The notes beneath the pieces were generated by a model, which was given only the letters and a program-made list of their open reading frames with translations, did no database searches and was not told where the DNA came from. Below are positions 18,061-28,458 of a stretch of 64,000 nucleotides of DNA, piece by piece. Each line of letters starts with the position of its first letter. Position 1 is the first letter of the stretch. Source of the DNA: Terriglobia bacterium (GTDB taxonomy: Bacteria; Acidobacteriota; Terriglobia; Terriglobales; Acidobacteriaceae); contig JAIQFD010000002.1 in the NCBI GenBank assembly GCA_020073495.1, positions 682,001 through 746,000 of the forward strand, given 5' to 3'. Position numbers and translations under genes: made by a program.

Positions 18061-18168
18061 AAAAGATCTGCTGTCACCGGCCCCAGCGGTATCCCCGACT
18101 GTGACCTGGCGAGTTTTAGCCTCTCTCGTAGCCTGACATGTAACCCTCCTGACGAGTCTGCTGGAGGG
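18029..18168 (-). ncRNA. Candidate 140-nt structured small RNA
   Basis: On the minus strand a TATAAG box (18179-18174) is followed, at the expected start point, by a hairpin CCCTCC-N13-GGAGGG (18168-18144). A second paired region GTCAC...GTGAC surrounds GGGGATACCG and CTGGGG. The RNA ends with a strong intrinsic terminator whose stem is followed by six T. No gene follows in the same direction: the terminator abuts the stop of the convergent flavoprotein gene. It therefore looks like a free-standing sRNA rather than a leader. I could not match it to a known RNA family. Confidence 0.5.
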
Positions 18169-18173
18169 CAACG

Positions 18174-18179
18174 CTTATA
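18174..18179 (-). promoter_or_regulatory. -10 box for the small-RNA candidate
   Basis: The minus strand reads TATAAG, six nt before the 5' hairpin of the RNA candidate. No good -35 is visible. Confidence 0.35.
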
Positions 18180-18548
18180 GTGAATCGACGCGACGAGGCC
18201 GATTGCTTGTCGGACCACTTCCTTGAGAACGGGGTCATCCGCTTTCGGTAGCGTGCGAGGCGTCTTTGCATTGGATGTCAACGTGTAAGCCTTTGCTCCG
18301 CAGCTATCATCACCAGCTGATTCGAAAAACCAACTGAGGCCAGCCGAAGTGAAATAACCAGCAAACCAGCGCGGAGCGATACAAATGGAACATAAGTCGG
18401 TATCGAGCCCTTCGTGTTGTGGGAACCCACAGGTGTTATGCGCATCTGAACTGAGGGTGGAGTCGAAAACCAGACTGATAAACAACAACTTGCGGTTAAC
18501 CGGGCGTGGACGTCGGGTCAAATAGCCACTGCAACTCCATCCACTTTC

Positions 18549-18665
18549 CTAATCCAGCCACGGAAATGTGAAGACGTCGATGAATCTTCCGCCGTCAGGG
18601 CCGTTGGGATGCCCGGCCCCATATTTCAACCTGAGCGTGTAAGAGCCTTTCGCTGTTTGCAACAT
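18549..18665 (-). CDS. 38-residue orphan reading frame, possibly a gene remnant
   Basis: The short frame reads MLQTAKGSYTLRLKYGAG, then RFIDVFTFPWLD. Its composition is protein-like and it is open for 9 more codons upstream before a stop. It may be the C-terminal scrap of a lost gene. The rest of 18180-18738 shows nothing that I can support. Confidence 0.25.
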   Translation of the reverse strand: MLQTAKGSYTLRLKYGAGHPNGPDGGRFIDVFTFPWLD

Positions 18666-18738
18666 GAGTTGCCGCGGATCCCGCTCCCGTTCCTACAGAA
18701 CACACGTATTCTCAGCCGGCGACATCTGCATGGTGGGT

Positions 18739-20274
18739 TTATTGGGCGGGATTGCGGGGGAACTTCAGGTAGGGCATGCGCACGCCGTTGATGAATACCT
18801 GGTCGGCGCGGATGTTGAGGGGCGCCTCGAAGCCGAGGCTGCCGCCGTTGGCGACAAAGTCGTCCTGCTCCACGCCGTCGCCGCTGATGCCCAGCCCGCC
18901 GACCAGCACCCCATCTCTGTACAGCGGGACGCTGCCGGGGAAAAAGACGATGCCGCTCTGGTTCGGACCCGGCGGCTGTGAACCCTGGGTGCACGGGTTC
19001 GCGACGTCGAACTGATAGAGACTGAAGAAGAAAGGTCCAGGCCCGCTGCCGTCGATTCCAGGCGGGAAGAATGGTTGTGCGCCGAAGCTGATGGTGCGAT
19101 TGGTGCTGGCGGTCCCGGGCGGGATGCCGGGAAGATCGCCGATACCCGCGGGCGAGTTGAAGTACACCATGTTGCGCGCCTTGGCGACGGCCACGTCGAT
19201 GCTGAAGACGGTGGAGTCGGGCATGCGATGGAGGCCGATGATGGTGCCGTCCAGGTCGGCGACGGCGATGGCCATACGCGCGCGGGAACCCAGCGGCAGG
19301 CGGATGACGGCGCGCGTGATGCTGGCGGTATCCACGGCATTGGTGATGATGGACTGAACCTCCGCTGCCGTCAGTCCGCCGATCGGGCCCGGTTGTGGAG
19401 CCATCAGGCCGCCTTCCGGGGGCGGTCCCGGACTGGCGATGGGGCCGACGACGTACCCTCCGACGATGGTCCCGGGGTTCGAGCCGACGGGGCGCGTGGT
19501 TTGGTTCACGAAGGGCAGCGACACGCCGTCGATCACGACCACGCCGGGCGGCGCGGGATTGGGGCCAAACCCTGCACCAACGGCGCCCGAGAAGGCCGCG
19601 AATTCGGCGACATTCGGCGCCACGCCCGCGACTCCCACGCCGCCGACCAGCACACCATTCTTGAACAGCGGCACGCCGCCGGGATCGACCGCCGTCTGGT
19701 CGGAATCGTTCACATCCACCTTGCCGGTCGCGATTCCGAGGCCCAGAGCGGCGCCGCTGATGGAGCGCGCCGGCGGAAGCGATTGCCCGGGAAGGTAGGG
19801 GATGTTCAGGGGGCACCCGCGGTTGGTGTTCTCGATGCCGTAGAGCGCGCCATTGGCGACGAACTGGATGCCGGGAGGGAAATGGGTCCCGCTGATGAAG
19901 CGCACGGTACGCGACGACAGCGGCGCCTGGTTATTGCTGAAGAATGCTCCGGTGCGGGCGAGCGAGACGGCGAGCTCGTTGGTGTCCACGACGGCGCTGA
20001 AGTTGCCGATGGAGGTGGGGGGCGTGCCGGGCTTCTGGAAGACGGCGAGGATGTTCCCTGAGCGGTCGGTGACAGCAACAGCGAACGGCGCATCCACGGA
20101 CTGGACGGCGTTCTGCACCACCGACTGGACGTCGGCCAAGGTGAGCGTCTGGGGCGGCAGCGGTGGAGGCACTGGAAAAGACAGTGAGCCGCCACCATTG
20201 CTTCCGCAGGAAAGCAGCAGCGCAGCAAGACAAAGCGCCAGCGCCAGTTTCCAATCCCAGATTCTTGCAGGCAC
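18739..20274 (-). CDS. Lipoprotein with two GlcG/HbpS-like domains
   Basis: A GTG start and a lipobox (ALLLSCGS) mark a lipoprotein. Two GlcG/HbpS-type (DUF336) domains follow, each beginning LTxADVQSxVxNAV: residues ~45-255 and ~305-505. Each ends with PLxxxGVLVGGxGVxG and a segment ending in DGV.LPF or NGVRMPY. A Pro/Gly-rich linker joins them. In HbpS this fold binds heme and senses redox stress. Lying among multiheme cytochrome genes, a heme-storage or heme-sensing role is attractive but unproven. It is transcribed against the flanking genes and appears monocistronic. Confidence 0.75.
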   Translation of the reverse strand: MPARIWDWKLALALCLAALLLSCGSNGGGSLSFPVPPPLPPQTLTLADVQSVVQNAVQSVDAPFAVAVTDRSGNILAVFQKPGTPPTSIGNFSAVVDTNELAVSLARTGAFFSNNQAPLSSRTVRFISGTHFPPGIQFVANGALYGIENTNRGCPLNIPYLPGQSLPPARSISGAALGLGIATGKVDVNDSDQTAVDPGGVPLFKNGVLVGGVGVAGVAPNVAEFAAFSGAVGAGFGPNPAPPGVVVIDGVSLPFVNQTTRPVGSNPGTIVGGYVVGPIASPGPPPEGGLMAPQPGPIGGLTAAEVQSIITNAVDTASITRAVIRLPLGSRARMAIAVADLDGTIIGLHRMPDSTVFSIDVAVAKARNMVYFNSPAGIGDLPGIPPGTASTNRTISFGAQPFFPPGIDGSGPGPFFFSLYQFDVANPCTQGSQPPGPNQSGIVFFPGSVPLYRDGVLVGGLGISGDGVEQDDFVANGGSLGFEAPLNIRADQVFINGVRMPYLKFPRNPAQ

Positions 20275-20414
20275 GAGCCGGTCCCCAAAAGAAACTCATA
20301 CCATACGACAGCCTGCGGTGAAGATGATACTGGTCTTTTGGCCGTCTTGTGATTGCCGGACCATTGTGATAGCAAAGACGATTCCGTCTCGGGGCAGTGC
20401 AAGGAGCAAGCTGA

Positions 20415-22505
20415 GTGCTGGGTCGCGTGGGCCGCATCGGGGTGCTGTGTGCGCTGGCGATGTTGATGGCGCCGTCGGCGCACGCCGCGCAGCGCGAACA
20501 GCGGATCCCGCGACAGACAACCAAGCCGACCGGAGCGGTGCTCGGGCTGGTGCACGGGCCTGATGCCAAGGGCGTGCCGGGCGCGGCAGTCACTGTCCGC
20601 AACGTGCAAACCAGCCAGACACTGACCTTGCAGACGTCAGGGGACGGCGTGTTCCGCGCCGCGGAGCTTAAGCCGGGACGGTACATCGTGGAAGCGGCGC
20701 GAGAGGGCTTCCAGGCGTATCGAAGTGTCGAGTTCGAGGTGAAAGCGGGCGACGTGCTGCCGCTGTCCATTGCGCTGACACCCGGGGAAACCGGCGTCGC
20801 CGTGGTCTGGCGGGGTGTGGGTCCGCCGCCCAGCCTGCCGGAATCGGAATCCGGACCGTACCGTGAACTGCCGCGCGCGGAGTCGGCGCCGCCGGAGCAG
20901 TCGCCGGAGCGGCTTCCTCTCGCGGGCAGCGTGTTCGTGGCGAAGTCGGACCGCTGGGACATCGAGGTGCCGCCCAACCGGCGCTACAAGAAGAAGGGCG
21001 AGTTGCAGCAGCAGAATAAAGGCACGTGGAACCCCTTCGAGCGCAACAAGCTGAAGGGCGATTACCCGATCATCGGGCAGAAGACGTTCCTCAACATCAG
21101 CGTGATCTCCGAAAGCCTGCCGGAAGGAAGGCGGCTGCCGGTAGCCAGCGGAGTCAGCGCGGCCAATCCCGGCAGCATCGAGTTCTTCGGACACGGCGGG
21201 CAGTTCTTCTTTGCGCAGAACTTCCGCTTCTCCGCCGACCTGTTCCACGGCGACACGGCGTACAAGCCGGTGGACTGGCGCATCCGGGTGACGCCGGTGG
21301 CGAACATCAATTACCTGCAAGCGCAGGAGAACGGGATTGTGAATATCGACGTGCGCGCGGGAACAAGCCGGCTGGACGGTACAGTGGCCTTGCAGGAGGC
21401 GTTCGTCGAGAAGAAGATCCGCGACCTCAGCCCGAATTACGACTTCGTCTCGGTGCGGGCCGGCATCCAGCAGTTCACCAGCGACTTCCGCGGCTTCCTG
21501 TTCGTCGAAGAACAGCCCGGAGTACGCGTCTTCGGCAACCTGAAGTCGAACCGCATCGAATACAACCTCGCATATTTCTATTTCCTCGAGAAGAACACCA
21601 ACAGCCAGCTCAACACCTTCAATGCGCGGCACCAGGAGGTGCTGCTGGCGAACGTGTATATCCAGGACTTCATCTGGAAGGGTTACACCACCCAGTTCAG
21701 CTTTCACCTCAACAAGGACGACGCGGGCAAGAAGTACGACGACAACGACTTTCTGGTGCGGCCGGCGCCGATCGGACTGGTCGCGTCGCGCCGAGTGAAT
21801 GCCAAGTACGTCGGCTGGACGGGGAACGGGCACATCCATCGCATCAACATCAGCCACGCGTTCTACCAGGCCTTCGGGCACGAGAGCCTGAACTTGATCG
21901 CCGGGCGGCCGGTGGACATCAACGCGCAGATGGCCGCAGTGGAGGTCTCCTACGACAAGGACTGGGCGCGGTTCAAAGTTTCGGGTTTCTACGCCTCGGG
22001 CGACGGCAACCCGCGCGACGGCACCGCGCGCGGCTTCGACACCATCGTGGACCAGCCGGCGTTCGCGGGCGGGATCTTTAGCATCTGGAACCGGGAAGCT
22101 ATCCGGCTGACGAGCACGGGCGTCGCGCTGGTGGGACCGGACAGCTTTCTGCCCAGCCTGCGTCCGAACAAGTTCCAGGGCAAGGCCAACTTCGTGAATC
22201 CCGGCATCCTGCTATTCAACGCGGGCAGCGACCTGGAACTGACGCCGAAGTTGCGCGCGATCCTGAACGCGAACTTCATGCGCTTCGCGCATACCGAGCC
22301 GCTGGAGCTGTTGCTGTTCCAAAGCCCGATCCGGCACGGGATCGGGGCGGATTACAGCGTGGGGCTCCAGTACCGGCCCAAGCTATCGGAAAACATCGTG
22401 CTGACGGGAGGGGCGTCGGTGCTGACGCCGTTCCAGGGATTCCGAGACATCTACAGCAACCATGATCTGTTCTCGATGTTCACCAATGTGCGCTTCCGTT
22501 TCTAA
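20415..22505 (+). CDS. Outer-membrane protein: carboxypeptidase-regulatory-like domain plus beta-barrel
   Basis: The GTG start lies 8 nt after AAGGAG, and a signal peptide ends at HAAQ. Residues ~35-125 form a carboxypeptidase-regulatory-like domain ([20 protein letters not shown]). A Pro-rich linker and ~520 residues of barrel-type sequence follow, ending [17 protein letters not shown] with the terminal Phe typical of BAM substrates. No TonB plug is apparent. The gene overlaps by 20 nt the start of a decaheme protein, so it is a second candidate barrel for passing electrons through the outer membrane. Confidence 0.72.
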   Translation: MLGRVGRIGVLCALAMLMAPSAHAAQREQRIPRQTTKPTGAVLGLVHGPDAKGVPGAAVTVRNVQTSQTLTLQTSGDGVFRAAELKPGRYIVEAAREGFQAYRSVEFEVKAGDVLPLSIALTPGETGVAVVWRGVGPPPSLPESESGPYRELPRAESAPPEQSPERLPLAGSVFVAKSDRWDIEVPPNRRYKKKGELQQQNKGTWNPFERNKLKGDYPIIGQKTFLNISVISESLPEGRRLPVASGVSAANPGSIEFFGHGGQFFFAQNFRFSADLFHGDTAYKPVDWRIRVTPVANINYLQAQENGIVNIDVRAGTSRLDGTVALQEAFVEKKIRDLSPNYDFVSVRAGIQQFTSDFRGFLFVEEQPGVRVFGNLKSNRIEYNLAYFYFLEKNTNSQLNTFNARHQEVLLANVYIQDFIWKGYTTQFSFHLNKDDAGKKYDDNDFLVRPAPIGLVASRRVNAKYVGWTGNGHIHRINISHAFYQAFGHESLNLIAGRPVDINAQMAAVEVSYDKDWARFKVSGFYASGDGNPRDGTARGFDTIVDQPAFAGGIFSIWNREAIRLTSTGVALVGPDSFLPSLRPNKFQGKANFVNPGILLFNAGSDLELTPKLRAILNANFMRFAHTEPLELLLFQSPIRHGIGADYSVGLQYRPKLSENIVLTGGASVLTPFQGFRDIYSNHDLFSMFTNVRFRF

Positions 22506-25500
22506 ACGAATCACGCTGGCGGGGCTGGTGGTCCTGGCGCTGCTGCTGGGATGGACGGCGGCGCGCGCCCGTCCGCAGCACTCCGATGCCGCGCCGCACG
22601 AGGTGCTGTTGACGCAGCCGCAGGAGGAAGCGGACCGGAAGAGCGCGGGCTGCGTGACCTGCCACACCGCGACCGATGAGCCGACGATGCACGCAACCAG
22701 GACGGTGCGGCTGGGGTGCGTGGATTGTCACGGCGGCGACACGAGCGCGCGGGTCGAGCAAGGAACGGCTAAAGATTCGGCTTCGTACGGGGCAGTGAAA
22801 GAAAAGGCGCACGTGCAGCCGCGGCGGCAGCGCGACCGCTCGTTCGAGGCTCCGGTGCGCGCGTACACGGAGTGGCTGAAAGAAGATGCGGCGTACATCC
22901 GGTTTGTGAATCCGGGCGATCTTCGGGTGGCGGACCAGACGTGCGGGACCTCCGGATGTCACGTCACGGAAGCGCGCGCGGTACGCACCAGCATGATGTC
23001 GCATGGAGCGATGCTTTGGAGCGCCGCGCTCTACAACAACGGCGGCGTGTGGTTCAAGAATCCGCGGTATGGAGAGAGCTACGGCGCGGACGGCAAGCCG
23101 CAGGAATTGCGGACGTCTCCGCCACCCACGCCGGAAGAGACGCGCGCCAAGGGCGTGCTGCCGTTGCTGGAGCCGCTCCCGCGCTGGGAAACGTCGCAGC
23201 CGGGCAACGTGCTGCGGGTGTTCGAGCGGGGCGGCGGGCCGCGGACGGAGGTCGGGAATCCGAACCTGGAGGAATCGCAGAACCCGGGCCGGCCCGACGT
23301 CAAGCTGAGCGACCGCGGTTTCGGCACGCTGCTGCGCACCGATCCGGTCTTCCTCGGGTTGCAGAAGACGCGGCTGCTCGACCCGTTGCTGTCGCTCCCG
23401 GGCACGAACGACCAGCCGGGCGACTATCGCGGCAGCGGATGCACCGGATGCCACGTCGTCTACGCTAATGATCGGGCTGCGGCGCATTCGGGGCCGTATG
23501 CGGCGTTCGGCAACGACGGTCGCAGTGCGTCGAGGGACCCGACGATCAACAAGAACGAGTCCGGACATCCGATCCGGCATGCGCTGACGCGGGCAGTGCC
23601 GTCGAGCCAGTGCATGGTGTGTCACGTCCATCCGGGCACCAACATGGTCGCCAGCTACTTCGGGTACACGTGGTGGGACAACGAAGTGGACGGCGAAAGG
23701 ATGTACCCGAAGGAGCAGCGAGACCCGTCGGCGAAGGAGAGGTTCGAAGTCACGCAGCGGAATCCGGAAGCGTCGGCGGCGCGCGGGCTGTGGTCCGACG
23801 TCAATTTCCTGAAGCAGACAGGCACGCCGGAGTTCAACGCCAGGCTCGACAAGGCGCAGTTCGGCGACTTCCACAGCCACGGGTGGATCTTCCGGGCGGT
23901 ATTCAAGCGCGACCGCAAGGGAAACCTGCTCGATGAGGACGGGAAGAAGATCGAAGACGGCGATCCCAAGAAGTTCGAGAAGGCGGTGCAACTCGCCGAC
24001 ATCCACATGCAAAAGGGGATGCACTGCGTCGATTGCCACTTCACGCAGGACAACCACGGCAACGGCAAGCTGTATGGCGAGACGCGGAACGCGATCGAGA
24101 TCAGCTGCGTGGACTGCCACGGGACGATCCGCGAGCGCGCCAAGCTGGTGACCAGCGGCCCGGCCGCGCCCGCCGCCGGCACACACCTGGAGCGGCTGCG
24201 CACACCCAGCGGCGAGCGCCAGTTCTATTGGAGAGATGGAAGGCTGTACCAGCGCTCGATGATCGATCCGGACAAGGAATGGGAAGTGGTGCAGGTGCTG
24301 GACACGATCACGCCGGGGAATGCGCACTACAGCGAGCAGTCACGGCTGGCCAAGACGATCAACAAAGACGGGCGCACGTGGGGCACAGTGCCGGCGCACG
24401 GGACCGACCTGGCGCATCCGGACGAGCGGATGACGTGCTTCGGATGCCACACATCGTGGACGACGAGCTGCTTCGGGTGTCACCTCTCCATGACGGCGAA
24501 CCAGCGGCGTCCGATGCTGCACAACGAAGGTCTGATGACGCGCAACTGGACCAGCTACAACTTCCAGGTGCTGCGCGACGACGTGTACATGCTGGGGATC
24601 GACGGCACGCCGACCGGCAACAAGGTGGCGCCGGTGCGGTCGGCGTGCGCGGTGCTGGTGAGCTCGCAGAACCAGAACCGCGATTGGATCTACTACATGC
24701 AGCAGACGGTGTCGGCGGAAGGGTTCAGTGGGCAGGCATTCAGCCCCTACATGCCGCACACGGTGCGCGCCAAAGAGACGAAGCGCTGCAGCGATTGTCA
24801 CGTCTCATCGGCGGGCGACAATAACGCGTGGATGTCGCAGGTGCTGCTGCTGGGGACCAACTTCCTGAACCAGATGGGCCGCTGGGTGTACGTCGCGACC
24901 GGAGAGCACGGCTACGAAGCGGTGGCGGTGGCGGAGCACGATGATCCGCCCGCGGTCTACGGCAGCGAGTTCCAGAAGGTCGCGTATCCGCAGGACTATC
25001 GGAGGTTCGTCGCGGGTGGACGCGAGCTGACGGAAGCGCACGAGCACAAGGGCCACGTGGAGAGCGTGCAGCTTCGCGGCGAGTATCTCTACGCGGCGAT
25101 GGGCAAGGGCGGGTTCCGGGCGTTCGACGTCGCGAACATCGACAACAAGGATTTCTCGGAGCGGATGGTGACGGCGCCGGTGTCGCCGCTGGGGCAACGG
25201 CTGTACGTGAAGACCGAGGATGCGGCCGACGTGGCGTCGCCGTCCACGCTTGCGGTGGACCCGCTGCGCGCGCGGCACGCGGAGAATGAAGAGCAGCCGA
25301 TCCACCTGATGTACGGGTTCCTGTACGTCGCCGACCGCAAGGAAGGGCTAGTGGTGGTCGGGGACCCGGACCTGAAGCATCCGACGCCCGGGGTGGGCAC
25401 GCTGCTGGACGGAAACCCGGCGAACAACTTCCTGACGCGCGCACTGGCCTTCAACCCGGAGCACGCGCTGGATGGAGCGCGGCGGATCGTGATCGCGGGG

Positions 25501-26217
25501 ACATTCGCGTACGTGCTGTGCGATCGGGGGCTGGTGGTGGTCGATCTGGACAAGCCGCTGGAGCCGCGTGTGACGGCGGCGGTCGGCGCGCCGTCGCTGG
25601 ACGATCCGCGCGGCATTTCCATCCAGTTCCGCTACGCGTTTGTCGTGGACCGGCAGGGCCTGAAGGTGCTGGACGTGACCGACCTCGCGTCACCGAAACC
25701 GGTGGAGCGCGCGCTGGTCCCGCTGACCGACGCTCAAAATGTGTATGCAGCGAGGACGTACGCGTACGTGGCGGGGGGCGCGCAAGGGCTGGCGATCGTG
25801 GACGTGGAGCGGCCGGAGCATCCCGCGCTGGAGCAGATGTTCACCGCCGAGGGACAGCTCAACGACACGCGCGACGTGAGGATTGGGATGGTCAGCTCGT
25901 CGCAGTTCGCATTCGTCGCCGACGGGAAGAACGGGCTGCGCGTGGTGCAGTTGTTCTCACCGGAGACGCCGGGGTTCTACGGGTTCAGCCCGCGCCCGAC
26001 GCCGAAGCTGATTGCGACGCGGCGCACGCGCGGGGCGGCGCTGGCCGTGTCAAAGGGCATCGACCGCGATCGTGCGGTGGACGAGAGCGGAAACCAGGTG
26101 GCGGTGTTCGGGCGGCGCGGGTCGCGTCCGTTCAACCGCGAAGAGATGCGCCGCATGTACCTGCGCGACGGCAGGCTCTACACGGTCAGCGACGATCCGC
26201 CGCAGCCCGCGAAGTAA
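22486..26217 (+). CDS. Decaheme cytochrome c fused to an LVIVD-type beta-propeller
   Basis: I chose ATG 22486, inside the barrel gene's 3' end, because it directly precedes the signal segment ([19 protein letters not shown]). Residues ~60-780 carry nine C-x-x-C-H sites plus one C-x4-C-H (CGTSGCH). Residues ~800-1230 contain repeated blades of the form [20 protein letters not shown], then [16 protein letters not shown] and [15 protein letters not shown], which are LVIVD repeats of a seven-bladed propeller. Propeller-cytochrome fusions of this kind are usually exported surface proteins. The gene is convergent with the next, with 3 nt between the stops. Confidence 0.85.
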   Translation: MCASVSKRITLAGLVVLALLLGWTAARARPQHSDAAPHEVLLTQPQEEADRKSAGCVTCHTATDEPTMHATRTVRLGCVDCHGGDTSARVEQGTAKDSASYGAVKEKAHVQPRRQRDRSFEAPVRAYTEWLKEDAAYIRFVNPGDLRVADQTCGTSGCHVTEARAVRTSMMSHGAMLWSAALYNNGGVWFKNPRYGESYGADGKPQELRTSPPPTPEETRAKGVLPLLEPLPRWETSQPGNVLRVFERGGGPRTEVGNPNLEESQNPGRPDVKLSDRGFGTLLRTDPVFLGLQKTRLLDPLLSLPGTNDQPGDYRGSGCTGCHVVYANDRAAAHSGPYAAFGNDGRSASRDPTINKNESGHPIRHALTRAVPSSQCMVCHVHPGTNMVASYFGYTWWDNEVDGERMYPKEQRDPSAKERFEVTQRNPEASAARGLWSDVNFLKQTGTPEFNARLDKAQFGDFHSHGWIFRAVFKRDRKGNLLDEDGKKIEDGDPKKFEKAVQLADIHMQKGMHCVDCHFTQDNHGNGKLYGETRNAIEISCVDCHGTIRERAKLVTSGPAAPAAGTHLERLRTPSGERQFYWRDGRLYQRSMIDPDKEWEVVQVLDTITPGNAHYSEQSRLAKTINKDGRTWGTVPAHGTDLAHPDERMTCFGCHTSWTTSCFGCHLSMTANQRRPMLHNEGLMTRNWTSYNFQVLRDDVYMLGIDGTPTGNKVAPVRSACAVLVSSQNQNRDWIYYMQQTVSAEGFSGQAFSPYMPHTVRAKETKRCSDCHVSSAGDNNAWMSQVLLLGTNFLNQMGRWVYVATGEHGYEAVAVAEHDDPPAVYGSEFQKVAYPQDYRRFVAGGRELTEAHEHKGHVESVQLRGEYLYAAMGKGGFRAFDVANIDNKDFSERMVTAPVSPLGQRLYVKTEDAADVASPSTLAVDPLRARHAENEEQPIHLMYGFLYVADRKEGLVVVGDPDLKHPTPGVGTLLDGNPANNFLTRALAFNPEHALDGARRIVIAGTFAYVLCDRGLVVVDLDKPLEPRVTAAVGAPSLDDPRGISIQFRYAFVVDRQGLKVLDVTDLASPKPVERALVPLTDAQNVYAARTYAYVAGGAQGLAIVDVERPEHPALEQMFTAEGQLNDTRDVRIGMVSSSQFAFVADGKNGLRVVQLFSPETPGFYGFSPRPTPKLIATRRTRGAALAVSKGIDRDRAVDESGNQVAVFGRRGSRPFNREEMRRMYLRDGRLYTVSDDPPQPAK

Positions 26218-26220
26218 CGA

Positions 26221-27555
26221 TCACATTCCCTTCAACAATCTTGGGATCGTGTAGCGGCCGTTGACGGGAACCTGCTTGGTCCAGTCGTGGTACTGATGGC
26301 ACTCGAAGCAGCGCGCCTGCGCGGAATCGGTGGGCGCGGTCTGCTGCGAGGCATGACACTGGCGGCAGGTGGCGATGCCGGGGAGCAGGACGTCGGCGGT
26401 TTCCTTGCTCTTCGGCGCCTGCGCATGGCAGGCGGTGCAGTCGAGCATGCGGTGCGGGTCGTGGCTGAAGACGGAATGCGGCAGCCAGCGCACCGCGATC
26501 TGGGCCTTGGGGATCTCGGGGAGCGGCGTGGCGCCGAATTTCACCGCGTGGCACTCCTTGCAGGTTTTCTTCCAGAGGAGCTGCTCGGCCTCGGCGACGC
26601 GCATCGAGACCCAGTCGGCGGCATCGCGCGCGGGGCGGGTCTCAATCTTCACTTCCGGGATCCGCTGAACAGGGACTTCCACTTGGCGGATCGCCTCCGG
26701 ATGCGCGGTAATGTAGTCGGAGAGCTTCTTCACGACAAACTCGTGGACGACCCTCGGCTCTTTGTGGGGCACGGGCTCGGCGAAGCGGCGGTCGAAGTTC
26801 AGCAGATGACAGGCGGCGCAGTGCTTCTCGTAGTTGACTGGTGACATATAGGCGCGCGTGGGCTGCGGAGCGAGCGGGTCGGGCGCCGCGGCAGCGACCG
26901 GCTGGTTCTGCGGTGCCGAGTATGGCCAGGCGCGGGCGTCGGCTGGCGACCGGTGGCAGTCGGCGCAGACCATCTGTACCGGGCCGCGCGGTCCTTTGAG
27001 TCCCGCCTTCAGGTGCACTTCGTGGTCGAGTTTGACGGTGCCGGGATCCTTGCCGCTTCTGACCGGGGCGAACTCGGGATGCGCGGTGTTGAAGTTGCCG
27101 ATCGCGGTCTCGTAGCGCGCGTGGCCGTCGCGGGTGCGGAGGTCGGCGTGGCACTGGGTGCACATGCGGTCGGCGACGCCGGCGAGCTGCACGGAGCCCT
27201 GGTGCTCGACATGGCAGGAGGAGCAGGCCGGCGTGAACATCTGCCGGGACTGGTGCACGGGCCCGTCGTGGCAGGATTTGCAGGAGTCGTCGTCGACGTG
27301 TTTGAGGAAGAAGCCGGCGGTGGAGGTGTGGCAGACCTCGCAGCGTTTTCCCACGAAGGCGTGCGCAGGCGACATTGGGCCGGCGCTATAAGGCCTCTGG
27401 TGGCCGGTGATGGTGGTGGCGACGACCCAGACGACCGCGATCAGCGGCAGCGCGAGGGAAAGGATGAACTTCCACCGGCGGAACGGGTGTAGGCGCTTGA
27501 AGTAGTCGAGGTCGATGCGCTGAGCGAGGGTTTTGGCGGTGCGGCGGCGCGGCAC
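26221..27555 (-). CDS. Membrane-anchored 10-heme cytochrome c
   Basis: An N-terminal membrane anchor (residues ~27-48, FILSLALPLIAVVWVVATTI) precedes ten C-x-x-C-H sites spread over the periplasmic part. The first is CEVCHTSTAGFF and the last CFECHQYHDW. The anchor is uncleaved, as in quinol-oxidising NapC/NirT-like cytochromes, but the heme spacing differs. The GTG start lies 1 nt after the stop of the cytochrome b-like gene (TGACGTG), so both are one translation unit with the upstream cNMP/Fe-S gene. It probably takes electrons from the membrane partner into the periplasm. Confidence 0.85.
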   Translation of the reverse strand: MPRRRTAKTLAQRIDLDYFKRLHPFRRWKFILSLALPLIAVVWVVATTITGHQRPYSAGPMSPAHAFVGKRCEVCHTSTAGFFLKHVDDDSCKSCHDGPVHQSRQMFTPACSSCHVEHQGSVQLAGVADRMCTQCHADLRTRDGHARYETAIGNFNTAHPEFAPVRSGKDPGTVKLDHEVHLKAGLKGPRGPVQMVCADCHRSPADARAWPYSAPQNQPVAAAAPDPLAPQPTRAYMSPVNYEKHCAACHLLNFDRRFAEPVPHKEPRVVHEFVVKKLSDYITAHPEAIRQVEVPVQRIPEVKIETRPARDAADWVSMRVAEAEQLLWKKTCKECHAVKFGATPLPEIPKAQIAVRWLPHSVFSHDPHRMLDCTACHAQAPKSKETADVLLPGIATCRQCHASQQTAPTDSAQARCFECHQYHDWTKQVPVNGRYTIPRLLKGM

Positions 27556-27556
27556 G

Positions 27557-28456
27557 TCAGTACCTCAGCGCCTGGACGGCGTGGACGACGGTAAGCGCCA
27601 GCAGCGCGTAGGAGAGCGGGACGTGGACCAGGAGCCACCCGTGAAGAAGGTGATGAAGCTTTTCCTGGCGGTTCAACTCGCGGGCTTCCTCCCAGATCTC
27701 TTCCAGGGCAGCGACCGTTTCGTGCAGCGCGGGGGGACATAAGGTGCGGAGTGACAGAAAGGTGCCGCGGGCCGCCACGCGGTCGGACAGCATGTCGGGA
27801 GCCTGCGTACCCGCAAGCAGGCGATGGATCTCGAGGTCGTAGAAGGCGCGCAGGGTCGGGATGGCGGAATCCGCCTCGGGAGGTGCCAGGGCAGCCGGTG
27901 CAGCAGTAGCGCCGGCTTTCGCGGCAACCGCGGCAGGAGCAGTCGCCGCAACAGTCTTTTCGGCTGCGGCGAGGAGTTGCTCACACTCTTCGCGGAGCTG
28001 TTCGCGGACATGGTCGATCTGCTCGTAGATGGTTTCCAAGGGAAGCTGGCGGGTCATCACCTTGGGAACAAAGTGCTGGATCACGGCGCCAGCCCAGCCG
28101 CTGACGCTCACGAGGATCAGAAGGGCCATGAGGATGCGGGTCAAGGTGGCATGTCCCATGCTGAACCCGCCATGGAGGAAGACCAGGGGCAGGGCGAGGG
28201 ACCCGAGCCAGAGGTGGGCGCGCATCCAGAACTGCATGCGCCCGATCCTCCAACCGGGCACCTTGCGGCGCGCGCCGAGCAGACCGGCGATCACCATGAG
28301 GAGGGACGCGGAGATCCCGTATGTAAGGCCGGCCGCGCTGCCGCCCGAGACGCCCTCCGGCCTCGACATCGAGTAAGGCACGAAGAGCACTCCGCAGAGG
28401 ACGATCGTCCCGATGGTCGCGATAGCCCACGGCTTGTGCGTGCAATCGATGACCAC
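27557..28456 (-). CDS. Membrane cytochrome b-like protein (second copy)
   Basis: The GTG start sits 2 nt after the stop of the Fe-S gene. Membrane segments are at residues ~10-28, 40-58, 73-95 and 102-122, with a last one near the C-terminus (LLHGWLLVHVPLSYALLALTVV). Likely heme-ligand His residues are in MRAHLWLG, FLHGGFSMGHA and LLHGWLLVHV. A long Ala-rich cytoplasmic loop lies between. The overall layout equals that of 15640-16581, although sequence identity is low. It forms the membrane core of a three-gene module with the cNMP/Fe-S protein and the 10-heme cytochrome. Confidence 0.72.
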   Translation of the reverse strand: MVIDCTHKPWAIATIGTIVLCGVLFVPYSMSRPEGVSGGSAAGLTYGISASLLMVIAGLLGARRKVPGWRIGRMQFWMRAHLWLGSLALPLVFLHGGFSMGHATLTRILMALLILVSVSGWAGAVIQHFVPKVMTRQLPLETIYEQIDHVREQLREECEQLLAAAEKTVAATAPAAVAAKAGATAAPAALAPPEADSAIPTLRAFYDLEIHRLLAGTQAPDMLSDRVAARGTFLSLRTLCPPALHETVAALEEIWEEARELNRQEKLHHLLHGWLLVHVPLSYALLALTVVHAVQALRY

Positions 28457-28458
28457 GG

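Noticed and set aside
18029-18168. A c-di-GMP/cAMP-GMP riboswitch near cytochrome genes
   Set aside because: The conserved core of that class is absent, and no gene lies downstream in the same direction.
17937-18521. A 194-codon minus-strand frame over the small-RNA candidate
   Set aside because: No ribosome site or domain. It crosses the terminator and the 3' end of the flavoprotein gene.
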